A DNA stretch of 64,000 nucleotides from contig OY752153.1 in assembly GCA_963573315.1 (NCBI GenBank), positions 372,001 to 436,000 on the forward strand, given 5' to 3'. Shown here in pieces: positions 35,038 to 45,500 of the stretch. Under the pieces are notes generated by a model. It was not told where the DNA came from, did no database searches, and was given only the letters and a program-made list of their open reading frames with translations. How positions within the stretch are numbered: the first letter of the stretch is position 1; the number at the start of each line of letters is the position of its first letter. The position numbers and the translations under genes are program-made. Origin of the DNA: Entomortierella parvispora. Its lineage: Eukaryota; Mortierellomycota; Mortierellomycetes; Mortierellales; Mortierellaceae.

Positions 35038-35550
35038 ATGAAAGTCATCTCCGTTCTACTTGCTGCCACCTTGGCCATGATCGCCTCCGCCAGCCCAGTT
35101 GCTACTGACACTGTCACTGCTTGCTCCTGCAACCCTTCCAACCCTCGCGCAGGTTGGCACCCAATTTGCTGCACTGATTCAGCCGAGCCCATCGCCGTGG
35201 CGACCTCTGCTGATCCCATTGCCAAAGACTCTATCTCTGCTGAAGCTTGCTCTTGCAACCCCTCCAACCCTCGCGCCGGCTGGCACCCAATTTGCTGCAC
35301 TGATTCGGTCGAGCCCATTGCCGAGGCCACTTCTGCTGAGCCTGTCGCCAAAAGCTCTATCTCTGCTGAAGCTTGCTCTTGCAACCCATCCAACCCTCGC
35401 GCCGGCTGGCACCCAATTTGCTGCACTGATTCGGTCGAGCCCGAGGCGACCTCTGCTGAGCCTGTTGCCGAAGGCTCTGTCCATCTTGATTCTTGTTCCT
35501 GCAACCCTTCCAACCCTCGTGCTGGTTGGCACCCAAACTGTTGCATTTAA
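35038..35550 (+). CDS. Secreted tandem-repeat cysteine-rich peptide precursor
   Basis: 170 aa, intronless in the coding part. Residues 1-19 form a signal peptide (MKVISVLLAATLAMIASAS). The mature part is four copies of CSCNPSNPRAGWHPICC starting at residues 29, 71, 113 and 153. The last copy has N for I and ends the protein two residues later (CCI). Each copy has the pattern C-x-C-x12-C-C. Spacers of 23-25 residues are acidic and Ala/Ser-rich (for example TDSVEPIAEATSAEP). There is no KR dibasic Kex2 site, but each of copies 2 and 3 is preceded by SAEA, a Ste13-like dipeptide context. I know no described family with this unit. Plausible roles are a small effector, a cell-surface peptide or a polypeptide cut into four equal peptides; all are inference. 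AATAAA at about 35577. Confidence 0.88.
   Translation: MKVISVLLAATLAMIASASPVATDTVTACSCNPSNPRAGWHPICCTDSAEPIAVATSADPIAKDSISAEACSCNPSNPRAGWHPICCTDSVEPIAEATSAEPVAKSSISAEACSCNPSNPRAGWHPICCTDSVEPEATSAEPVAEGSVHLDSCSCNPSNPRAGWHPNCCI
35122..35544 (+). repeat. Four near-identical coding repeats (126, 126, 120 bp period)
   Basis: The 51-bp unit encoding the cysteine motif recurs at 35122, 35248, 35374 and 35494. DNA identity is very high even at third positions, and the spacers of units 2 and 3 are also close. This suggests recent duplication or ongoing homogenisation. Confidence 0.9.
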
Positions 35551-36051
35551 GTTTTACCATAGTCATCACAGAACGAAATAAAACAGAAACTACCCATCCT
35601 ATCTCGATCCTCACTTAGAAGCTTTACCAAGAGCATCCTCTACTCCTCAGGATTCCTAACGCGACGTTGATGCGACCAAGACTGCCAGCTAGCGTCAAGG
35701 TCATCTCTTATCCAACATCGATGAGGCTGTATCACTTTACTGACATTAACAGAGTCCATCAGTATGGAGGAGTTCTTGTCAGCAAACAGCGTGCCAAGAC
35801 TCAAGAAGATGGTGTATCGTCTTCACTACACTGACAGTAGGGAGGCTGAAGAAGAGGGCATGTAATCAACTGAGCAAGACATTCTGAAGTGTGAAGGTAG
35901 TTTGATAGGACAGAAACAGGGGATGGCTTTGATGAGTTGGAAAGGAGTGTGGGAAAGTTGCAAAAGGAAGGAGCAGAAGAAAGGAGCAGAAGAAAAAAGC
36001 AGAAGAAAGGACCGAGGAGAGAGAAAGAGAAGAGAGCGCTGTGGCGCATTT

Positions 36052-36470
36052 TCACTCAGTCGTATCTCTTCCATCCTGGCCTGCAGGGACCACAGCGACA
36101 GGCGCAAGGACCAACTCGGTAGACATGGGACCATCATCGTCGGACTCAATTACATCATAATCGCTGACACAGCCATCTTCAACTCCATCATCTTGTCCAT
36201 CCTCGTCACCAAATAATTCACTTACGTCGTTTTGGAGATGCAAGGACTCTGATAATCGAATCCCTTTATTCCTGATAAGCGTAAATTCTTTCGTGATACT
36301 CAGATTCAAAGTGGTCAGAGTCGAATTGGTCTTGAATGCCTCACCCAGAACCAAATTTCCTTTCTTTCCAATCGAGTTATAAGTCAAGTTCAAACTGGTC
36401 AGAGTCAAATTGGTCTTGAGCGCCTAGGAAAGCGCCTCAGCTCTATCGGTGTACAGAGGTATATTTATTA
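36052..36470 (-). pseudogene. Ribonuclease-inhibitor-type LRR remnant
   Basis: Minus-strand sequence reads AEALS, a stop (TAG), then ALKTNLTLTSLNLTYNSIG, LGEAFKTNSTLTTLNLS and an acidic tail. The 'ALKTN.TLT.LNL..N.IG' unit is the NLRC3/RNase-inhibitor-type LRR, common in large repeat proteins of early-diverging fungi. Only about two repeats survive, with an in-frame TAG and no N-terminal domain. A 118-codon frame from 36408 remains open but is probably a fragment. Confidence 0.6.
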
Positions 36471-36524
36471 TGGTGAAGGTAAATTAGACGCGGAAAGTAA
36501 GACACCCTACAGATGAAGATGTTA

Positions 36525-37658
36525 CTAAGTCTTTGGATCAGGTCGCGTCTTTTCGTTTGATGTGCGTGCAGCGGTCTCTTCATATCTCTTTTCTTCCTTT
36601 AAACAGCCACCCCACCAAGTTCTTGGCTCGCCCTGCAGGTCCATGATCAGCACATGGAGCACCCATCCTATGACGGCGATTTGAACATAGGTGTTTGTCC
36701 AGATATCCCAGGCCAGCTGTCGGGCCATTCCTCCCCACGAGACAACTGCGGCGGTCATGGCCAATGTCTTCACGTCCTCGGCAAGCTGGTTCGCGATAAT
36801 AGTCTCAAAGACCTTGCGAGTGAGTGTTAACTCCTTGGAGGACAAACCGTTCAGTTGTTTTAGGTTGGACAAACGAAAGAACCACCAAGAGAGATCGACA
36901 GTGGAAACCCCGGTTATCCAGACGAGGATCTCGCCCGTCTTGTACATGGACTGAACGGCCCAAAAGATTGCACGCCGCAGCCTTGCGGCTCGCACAGAGT
37001 TGGTGAAGAGGATATAAAGGTCGAGAAGCGCGTCTGTACCCGCCATGAGCAGGGTGGTGGCGAGTAAGCCGAGGCATTTGTTGAGAAGGGATGTGACTAT
37101 TTGGGAAAAGGGGCCAGTGGCGTGGGCACCTGCACTTGCAGACATGGACAAATCCGCGCGGGGATTCCGGATGGTGGTTATTAAAAGGGAAATGGGAAAG
37201 TGAAAGACGTTGCTTGGAGGTGGTGAGGCTTGTTCCATATGTTTGTTTACCTTTCATGTCTTGAAAATCGGTCCAGACTGCTGGGCCAATCGAGGGAAGA
37301 GAATACCAGAAAGGTATCATAGGGAGATTGATGGCGACGAGCATCATCTTTGGCCAGTGCCGGACCGTGAAGCCTTTTTCAGAGTCCAGGCGCGGTCGTA
37401 AGATACGGTCCATGTTGGATTGTTGCAGCCGGGTCAAGGAATCGCATAGAAATACTGAGACGGGCAGCATGGTTGGAAAGTATTCCAGTATTCCTTGCTG
37501 GTCGGTTGCTGTTGTTTGCGGCCAAGCCAGGAGCGAGTCCACTGGGTGCGGAGAAGAAAGAAAGGAAGAAGGGAGGACGGGAGATAGAGGGCGAGAGAAG
37601 AGAGAGAGAGACGGACGGAAAGAAAGAAAGAGCGACCAACGTCAAATATGATCGTCAT
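36525..37658 (-). CDS. Predicted multi-pass membrane protein, unknown, 3 exons
   Basis: Proposed exons 37658-37637, 37541-37251 and 37129-36525 give 305 aa with all phases consistent. Hydrophobic segments include MMLVAINLPMIPFWYSL, LGLLATTLLMAGTDALLDLY, IFWAVQSMYKTGEILVWITG, VKTLAMTAAVVSWGG and YVQIAVIGWVLHVLIM. That is about four to five spans, with a charged C-terminal tail (KEEKRYEETAARTSNEK). The second intron (121 nt) is well supported by frame. The tiny first exon (22 nt, MTIIFDV) is less certain because its donor GTCGCT is weak; it is proposed because no good ATG opens the second exon. Family not recognised. Confidence 0.6.
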
Positions 37659-39158
37659 GGTCCCTTCCCGCACAGCCCTCGAATGGCCGAGAAAGGAATT
37701 TTTTTTTTTCGTGTTCTCCAAGCCAAGCATCCATTCATCCATTCATCCATCCATCCATCCATCCATCCGGCTTGCAAATGTCGTCTTCATCGCGATTCAT
37801 CAGCCAATGACTGTCCAATGACCGCAGTACCCCCTTTCTTCTTCCCACAGGCACCGCTTCGAGTCTCCATCGTGCGTTCCGACCTCACGTTCCTCATGAC
37901 TTAATCCTCAATCCCCTTCCAGTGCTGTCCCCCCGCGGCAATGGCACGAGGCAATGTTCATCCTCGAGCCCCCCTTCGCCCTCAGGCCCCACACATCACG
38001 CTCGATCTTCTTCTCGCTTTTGCCAGGCCACAGCAGCGCTCCTTCTCGCGTCAGTGGAACCAGTCTAGGTCGAGGGGTGCGTCCTCTCTCCATACCCATT
38101 CCAACCACTTGATGCCAACGTTCACCCACATGCAGTCCCCCTCGACTGCAATCCTTACTCGAGGCACGCTCATGGACATGGACATGGCTCTTCTGAGCAC
38201 TCATCCGTCAGCTCAGCTTCATGTCAGTTTCCAGAAGCGTCCAGGTCGACCACGATGGCTGGCTTAAAAGACAAAGTCTACAAGTGGCAAATCTGACTTG
38301 CCGAAACGCCTGTGCCCACATGGAAACTTCCACCTCAATCCGTTCCGACTCTGTTATCAGTCCCTGGAATCGACGAAAGATGCCGCATTTTACTGGCTAC
38401 CTGATGATGTCTCTCAAGACCACGCTTTGACCTACCTGAGGCGACATATCAATCACGAGTTTTCGCCGAGAAAAAAGCCCTAGAGTAACGGCCTGGATGT
38501 GAGCAAGGAGATGTCAGTAATGGAGTGCATTTGTCGACACTTCAGCAATTGCAGGACTCTGCTCGGCGAAATACTCGGCGACCCGGAATTCCACCGTCAA
38601 AGAAGGAATTCAATCAGAAGAAAGATTTCCTCACCGAGGCCAAAACCGGTGCGGACAGCATGAGGAACTTCAACATCTGCCTGGAGTATTGTGCCCGGAG
38701 AACAATTTCAACCCATATTTCTTCTTTCCTTAGTCCCATCACGGCGTGTCTTCCATCACTTTTGCACAGGAACCTTGATTTCGGCCACCGCGGTCATGTC
38801 CTCGACATTTTTGCTTTTGGAATTACCCCAGCTGGTGCACCATCGGAAAACGATGCGAAGAAGAGAAGGATTGAATGTGTTTTATCACACATGTCTCCAA
38901 GGCATGCTGGACAGTTTGCTATGAACTGTTCCATCGTCCGCCCTTGAAATTTTACCTCGGTTACCGTTTGTGCAACACGAGGACTCCGGAGAGCTGCTCT
39001 TTCTTCGCTTTAAAAAATCGTGTTGGATGCACAAAGTCCTCTTGCTTCCTCTTTTCCCTGCTCCTCCCTCTTCTCCTCTCTTACCTTCCTACTTTCCACA
39101 TTTTCCTCTGCCACCTCTTTTTCCCTGTACTTCATCCTAACAACCCCTCTCACACAAT
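37659..39158. other. Gene-poor stretch, no supported gene
   Basis: Contains a (CCAT)n tract near 37731-37768 and several open frames of 60-140 codons (for example 38525-38947). None has a domain, a consistent splice pattern or clear coding bias. The last 150 bases are CT-rich and look like the promoter/leader of the gene starting at 39159. Confidence 0.4.
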
Positions 39159-40196
39159 ATGAGCGCGCTCCAGTACAGTCAGCCTATCGCCACCACAAGA
39201 TGGACTGCTGGCAATGCTGCGATTGTCAGTTGGGTAAACGATTGTCGTAGTCTCGCCGCCACAAGCTTCCCTATCATGCTCCTACACCAAAGCGGAAACC
39301 TGCAAGTTCCTGTTGCCGGAATCGGCCCTATCGGTAATTTGGATTGTTCCATTCCAGGTTCGACCCAGGTTCAGATTCCAGCCACGGTCCTACAGGGCAC
39401 GGACTATTCTATTTTGGTGTCAAATGGGGGTGCCCTGAGTTATTCAGCTTTGTTCACAATTTTGAACTCTACTGTGCCTACAACAACAACAACAACAACA
39501 GCAGCAGCAACAGCAGCAGTAACGGGGAGTTTGACCTCCACCCCTCCCAGCCCGACCACTACTGGAGTGGCGACATCAAATACAAAAGGATCAAGCGCAG
39601 GTGCGATTGCAGGTAGTGTTGCAGGGGCTGTTGTCGTCGTTGTGGCAGTGCTCGGATTTGTTTGTTTTCGGCGCAAGAGAGCATCTGCGAGACGTTCAAA
39701 CGATGGCAAAGAGGAACATAGCGCCAACGATTACAACCAGACCCCTCAGAAAATGAACAGGGATCACATACCGTTTTCCAATAGCGACACTCCAGCCACT
39801 ACTGTTGCACACGTCCACGGCCCGCAACCTTCCTCACCGGTACCTCAATCTAGATTCTCAGACCAAGGCCCTAAGGTTTGGAGTTTGAGCTATCAAAGCG
39901 GGGCAGAGACCCCCCTCTACAGCAGGAATCCTCAATGGCGTCAAAGTGATCAAGAAGCTACATTATCGACAGCGATTGACTCACCGCCAACTCCATCGCC
40001 ATTGGCACCACATACAACTCCAAGTTTACTGGATAATAGCGGGTTATATCCCGGTCAAGGAATTTCTGACGAATTGAGACGGAATCTGGCACAGAGAGAA
40101 CTGGCGCTGTTACAGGCGCAATATGATCTTCAGTTGGAGAGACTCAGAGCTGAGCAAGAACAAAAAGTCAGGAGCATCCAGGATCGGTTAGGATAA
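39159..40196 (+). CDS. Kre9/Knh1-like single-span cell-surface protein
   Basis: 345 aa, intronless as read. Residues 8-102 resemble the Kre9/Knh1-type N-terminal beta domain found in fungal wall proteins (TRWTAGNAAIVSW, FPIMLLHQSGN, TQVQIPATVLQGTDYSILVS). A Thr/Ser/Ala-rich, probably O-glycosylated stalk follows (107-147). One membrane span (about 149-170, AGAVVVVVAVLGFVCF) has a basic stop-transfer RRKR, and the cytoplasmic tail of about 175 residues ends in a coiled-coil-like helix (LAQRELALLQAQYDLQLER). The topology fits a wall sensor. The start lacks a signal peptide and an in-frame TAA lies upstream, so a 5' exon encoding the signal peptide may be missing from this model. Confidence 0.75.
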   Translation: MSALQYSQPIATTRWTAGNAAIVSWVNDCRSLAATSFPIMLLHQSGNLQVPVAGIGPIGNLDCSIPGSTQVQIPATVLQGTDYSILVSNGGALSYSALFTILNSTVPTTTTTTTAAATAAVTGSLTSTPPSPTTTGVATSNTKGSSAGAIAGSVAGAVVVVVAVLGFVCFRRKRASARRSNDGKEEHSANDYNQTPQKMNRDHIPFSNSDTPATTVAHVHGPQPSSPVPQSRFSDQGPKVWSLSYQSGAETPLYSRNPQWRQSDQEATLSTAIDSPPTPSPLAPHTTPSLLDNSGLYPGQGISDELRRNLAQRELALLQAQYDLQLERLRAEQEQKVRSIQDRLG

Positions 40197-40311
40197 AGAT
40201 ATAATAAATCTTCTCCCCCTTTTCATTCCATCAAACTTGCACCAGCAAGTGTATTCACAGGTGTCCCTTCAATTGGAGGTTCAAATCAGGAGACCGTCTG
40301 CGCCCGCAACC

Positions 40312-40379
40312 CTTGCCCTCAACCCTCGCCTCAACCCTCGCCTCCACCCTCGCCTCAACCTTCGCCTCAACCTTCGCCA
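40312..40379. repeat. 12-bp tandem repeat (CTCAACCCTCGC), about 5.5 copies
   Basis: Imperfect tandem copies differing by single bases, located 115 bp downstream of the Kre9-like gene. Confidence 0.8.
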
Positions 40380-40613
40380 CATTAGTCTACTCCTTTGGCT
40401 TGCTCTTTTTTTCTCTTCTTCATTTCCCTCCCCCTCCTCTTTCAAGAACGACAATCATTGTCAGTCACTATCACTAGTAAAAGTGACTGATCAAAAGAAC
40501 TGGACTGTGCCTCAACCTGTACGCTCCTGTATTAAGCCAGGGTTGGGTAGAGGGGAGGGATACAGGGGTGAAGGAGTGGCAAAGGAATGTTTGTTGTGAT
40601 GGGAGGATGAGGG

Positions 40614-40619
40614 TATATA
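40614..40619 (+). promoter_or_regulatory. TATA box of the 125-aa gene
   Basis: TATATA inside GGGTATATACCC, 93 bp upstream of the ATG at 40707. Confidence 0.5.
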
Positions 40620-40706
40620 CCCTTCACTGACGAACTGTGGCCCACTCACCTTTCTTTCCCCTTGCTCACAGAACCCGAACATTTCGTAAACTTGTCGCGC
40701 TTCAAA

Positions 40707-41084
40707 ATGGGCATTGACGCTGGGTTTGATCTTTTTCCTCCGCTGGAAGACAACGATCACGACAAATCTATCTGGGCCGCTTTCATCGCCCATATCGCAC
40801 GCACGTTCAAGAATGACAGCTTGATGGTTTCTCACATCGACAGATTAGAATTCGAAGTGGGTGAACACCCTACGCTCCTATATGAATGCCATCGATTCAG
40901 GAGATTTAGTTCCAAAGTGTCAGGACGTTCGCAAGCAGAGCCATACTTACGTCGTGTTTACACCATTGCGAAGTTATATTTTGGTGATAGGGCGCATTAC
41001 CGGTCCCAATACGACTATGAAGGAGAACCAAAATGCATCTACACATGGACCGAGGTTTATGCTGCTAGAAAGAAAACCGAATAA
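40707..41084 (+). CDS. Small conserved-looking protein, unknown
   Basis: 125 aa starting MGIDAGFDLFPPLEDNDHDK. The sequence is even in composition and folded-looking (IWAAFIAHIARTF, RLEFEVGEHPTLLYECHRFR, FSSKVSGRSQAEPYL, YTIAKLYFGDRAHY, YTWTEVYAARKK). It reminds me of short uncharacterised fungal proteins that begin MGID.GFD, but I cannot name a family. No signal peptide or membrane span. A TATA box lies upstream. Confidence 0.7.
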   Translation: MGIDAGFDLFPPLEDNDHDKSIWAAFIAHIARTFKNDSLMVSHIDRLEFEVGEHPTLLYECHRFRRFSSKVSGRSQAEPYLRRVYTIAKLYFGDRAHYRSQYDYEGEPKCIYTWTEVYAARKKTE

Positions 41085-41619
41085 ACTGCTGCAGTTGTGT
41101 GGGAACGCGAGAAAGTCGCCTTTTGCTTTGCCTTTGCCTTTGCCATTGCCATTTTCTTCACTGTATTTCTTTGAAAGGTTTCTTCATGCCAGCACAAAGA
41201 AAACTTCATGGGTCAAAGAAGGACTCTTTACTTCGCCTTGTCCTTCTGAGACTGTCAGATGACTTCGATTATGGTTGCACATAGAAAATTTCAAGGGAAC
41301 TAAGGCACGCGCCCTCTGTCCTTTCCTTTACTTCCTCTCTCACGCTCATTTTTTATGTTCTTTATTTCCTCCGCGTCTCACCTCCATCGCCAACATCACC
41401 CGTCGTCATTTCTTTCTCCATTGAGCAGCTCGTCCGTCCCGTCGCTCTAGTGTCTACTTGACTGCTGCCACAATACTAATTTCCTTGGTATTTTGTTCAT
41501 CAATCCCTGGTATGTGCAATGCTACTTTTTAAATCCTAGCGGTGTCTGAGAAGACTACTGTACTTATCTTTTACTGTCCGTTTTGCTGTGCTGACCGTCA
41601 TCCTTCAGACTATTCCAAA

Positions 41620-42039
41620 ATGGAGCACATGTACTTTGCGTTTGGCTACACTGGTCACAGTGGAAAACAAGAGTATCCCAGTAACCATATTCACAACGCT
41701 CTGACGATATACTCTTGTATTCCTCGAGATATCGATAAAGATATCTATGGGGACTATGCATCGATAAGGAGCATAGAGCTGTATGGATATAGAGAAGAGT
41801 TTGATGGTTTAAGGACCTATGCTCGTATTTTTTCTTTCCCTATGCCTAAAGAGGCGAATCGGCTGCCAATGCCAGAGTTCAGCACATTCCTTCAAGATCA
41901 CATTTACGATACACCCGAGGAAGAGATAACATTTGACGAACTCTACTTTCCCGAATACGAAGCACACGGCCAAAGCGACAATCTCTATTTTCCCGAAAAC
42001 GAAGCATACGGCCAAAGCGATAGCGAGGACTATTATTGA
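41620..42039 (+). CDS. Small acidic protein with a C-terminal duplication, unknown
   Basis: 139 aa from the ATG at 41620 (MEHMYFAFGYTG). The frame is open upstream to about 41542 without an ATG, so a 5' exon is possible. The C-terminus contains a duplicated unit, LYFPEYEAHGQSD followed by LYFPENEAYGQSD, and ends DSEDYY. I do not recognise it. Moderate coding evidence: even composition, a stop followed by ATAAA-like sequence, same strand as the 40707 gene. Confidence 0.5.
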   Translation: MEHMYFAFGYTGHSGKQEYPSNHIHNALTIYSCIPRDIDKDIYGDYASIRSIELYGYREEFDGLRTYARIFSFPMPKEANRLPMPEFSTFLQDHIYDTPEEEITFDELYFPEYEAHGQSDNLYFPENEAYGQSDSEDYY

Positions 42040-42589
42040 CAAACGTTCTGCAGCTAATAAAGGCCTCTTTCTCATTGACACATCTTCTGAATACATCAGT
42101 ATCGTCTTTCGTCTATTTCATTGGGAGTGATAACTGGCTTGAGGCAGCCAAGCATTCATAACAACGTTGCTTCTCGATCCTTCAGTGTCCGCTCTTTCTC
42201 TCTTCCATCATTAGAATTCTTCTTAAGCATGGTCGATGCTTTGTCCGCTTTTACATTTGTATGTGATTTCAGTGTACCGCGATGCAAGCATCACATGATA
42301 CAGCCATATGAGCTTGGTCTTGGTCATTGTCGATAGCGCTCTAGTAACCAATTTCGACCACTCTTCACCTTGAACTCCACCCCATGCACCATTAACAAAA
42401 GATCAAAAAAGAACATCAATATTCAAAGTCATATCAAGTCATATCAATTGAGCTGGTTGATGGCGTGTTTGAAGAAGCGCCTTTGTTTTTTTTTCATATT
42501 TGTCTAGTTGAACCTCAAGTTGGTTGGCCCTTCTTTCTCTTTCTCTTGGTCTGCCTCAGTGTCTCTCTGTCCTTCTTTCAAGATCAAGA

Positions 42590-45500
42590 TCAAGATCGCC
42601 GCTGCTGTTGGTGTTGGTAGTGCTGCTGCTGTTGGGACTGGTAAGATTGAGATGTGAGTGGTGGTGCTGGTGGTGGGGGTGGTCGCGATCCATAGCCTTG
42701 GGACGATGGTCCGCCAATTCCTCCGTTGAGGCCATAGGATGACGACATTGTCGGGGACCCCATCACACCGGGCGGCCCGTTGTGAGCGTTCTGTACTGAC
42801 CGCATGCCTGGTCCCTGCTGCTGTCCTTTTGATGACAAGTATCCGTCCGATCGTGCACCGATACTGCCTCCATGCCCACTGCTAGACTCCCCAGAGTATC
42901 CAAAGGAGGCAGAGGACGAGTGTTGGGCTGGGTATGGGCGCTGTTGCGGCGGTTGTGACAGTGGTTGCGAAGGCTGGGTATGGTAGGGGTACTGATGCCC
43001 TGGTTGGCCTTGCTGGTGTGAGTGTTGTTGCAATTGCACTTGATGGTGCTGAGGATGATGCATCTGTTGCTGCGACTGCGGCTGTTGCGAGTGATGTTGA
43101 GAGGGATAGCCATGAACGGGTCCTTCTCTGCTATCGTACCCTGGTCCAGCAGTAGAAGTCGCAGGTCGTCCGTTAGGTGCAGGGTAAGGCTGCGTTCTCG
43201 TCTGAGTGCTGGTGACAGAGGGGCGATCAACCAGAGAAGATCCTGGTCCAGGTCTAGAATAGCTTGCGCCATTCCCAGCGACACTTGGCTGAGGGTTCGA
43301 GTTCGGTCCTGTTGATCGAGCCGGCTGTGCCGGCTGTTGCACGTGTGAGAGTGTCTGAGGGCGAGACTGCTGGGGTGAAGGGTTCTGGGCTGTTCCGTGC
43401 ATACCTCCTGGAGAGTTTACTGACTGCCCCGGAGATGAAGTCGAAGGTAATGAGGAGGTGCCGTCCGGTGTGATGAGGGTTAACCTCTTGTTTTGGTCCG
43501 CTTCTTGCGTCTTGACGGAGTTCTCCAGATTGTTTGATGGAGGACCGTATTCTGCTTCAAGATCCTTTATGAGGTCTTCGGGGACTTCCAGTTCCGGTAA
43601 ACTGGCCAACTTGCGATCGATTTCCAAAAACATGGTGTTGAAGAGATAGAGTAAAGAGTCGGACAGTCTCTCCACCGGTCTCCCTGAACGGACAAGGTTT
43701 CCAACACGGCTGTTGACTTTTTGGTTCGCCTTGTCCCATACTGGATGATCGTCGGCAACAACCACGAACGAGTTTTCAAAGTACCACTGGCTCAGCTTCT
43801 TGGTCACCATCGGCAAAGTCTCTGCACCTCCAGGCACCAGGACGACACATGACACGTATCTCAGGACATCTTTTTGGCGTTCGTTCATGAACGAAACCAA
43901 CGCTTGGCATCCAAATCCTGCTGCCAACAAAACGATTCTCCTCGTGTTTCCGGTGATTGAGACATAGGTATCCCAGATATCGGCTAATAAAGCCGAGATC
44001 TTCTCTCTGAGTGGTAGCTTGTCTTCCTCCGTCGCTGGCTGGTAAGGGACTACAATGTCAATCAGCTCGTTGCCACCTTTCACAATCTTGTCGACATATT
44101 GAGCCACTGTATCTACAAGAACAGACTTGTCTGGTCGGATAATGTTGACATTTCCCATTGTCCTAGCACAAAATTCTCCACTAAACAAAGAATCGAACGG
44201 AAAAGTCAGATCCCAGATCTCACTCGCATACTGCCACTAATTTTACTCGTAGTGGATGTACTTACATATTGTGCACAAAAATATAGATTGGTTTCGTTGA
44301 ACAGATTTCTTGTCTACAGAGCGCGGGGCTTGATTCCGTTAGACAGTTGTACGCACTTTTGAGTATCAAAATTCATCGTAACGCAGGATCAAGCGTGGGC
44401 GGCGGCTATTAGACTTACGTGCAGTGAACATTATCCAGGTATTCTTCACTGTATGACGGGTTCGAAAGAGGCAGCTTGATCATGTTGTGTTGCTGATACA
44501 AAAACTCCGTCCTGTAGACACTCAACACCTTTGACAGTTCCACAACGGACCTCCCTTCCTTTGGATCTGTTTAAAAAACAAGATTGTATCCGATGTTAAT
44601 ACTCCATTTGAGGCTTGGCGGCTGCCACTGACTGAATGCGGACTTTACCTTGGATTGGGTCAATATGCATTGGGGTCAAGCTTCTCCAATATTTTGACTG
44701 GACTTCCATGACTTCATGGATCGTCTGAATACAGACATCATTAGGGACGATGGGCTCCAACATGCCGATCGGATCGCTCAAGAGAGCTTTAGCACACGCC
44801 AACCCAGATATTGCGATCGAATCCAAGTTGTATCCTCCTTCAAGCGCCAAAATGATCTTGCCTCCAGCCAATGACTTTAACATGTGTGTCATATGTCCAT
44901 ATGCAGCCGGAGTGACAAGATTCTCTCCAATATGATCGCCTATTGTCAACCGGAAAGAAATAACCGTCAGAAACTTGAGCCCAACCCTTGAGGATATGGA
45001 TAATGTTCGTCGGCCTGTCCATACCTGCTGCTGCATCAAATCCGGCACTGACAAGAATGAAATCTGGAGCAAACTCGTACACGATGGGCATGATGATTTT
45101 GTTAAACGCGTAAATATACTCCGAATCTCCCATTCCTTTGCATGGCCATGGAATATTGATGTTTCTATGATTAGATTCATAAACAAGGAGAGACAGTTAG
45201 CATTCAGTGTTCAGCGTTCATATGTCCAAGATGAAATGGGAAATAAATCAAGACGTACTTTCCACGCCCCTTTCCTTCGCCAACAGTGGTATGGGAGGCA
45301 GCAACAGGATCTCCCGGGTAGAATGATCCGTCATCGTATCGGTGGATTGAGCAGTAAACAACATCTGGATCATCAATGAAAGCTTTTTGAGTTCCGTTTC
45401 CATGGTGAACATCCCTATTCAGTCAGTAACAGCACTTTAGTGGGCCTTCAGGTACATTTTGGAAGGGAAGAATTGACCCATTTTAACGGAAAAGCCTAAA

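Noticed and set aside
34899-35546. A 215-codon open frame antisense to the cysteine-repeat gene
   Set aside because: It is the mirror of the repeated coding sequence; the repeats keep stops out of that frame. It has no promoter or domain of its own.
36525-37238. Pex11-type peroxin
   Set aside because: Size and membrane spans first suggested it, but no Pex11 motif is visible in the joined 305-aa model.
38525-38947. A 140-codon plus-strand frame as a gene
   Set aside because: It begins at a weak start, lacks any recognisable domain and overlaps equally long frames in other phases.
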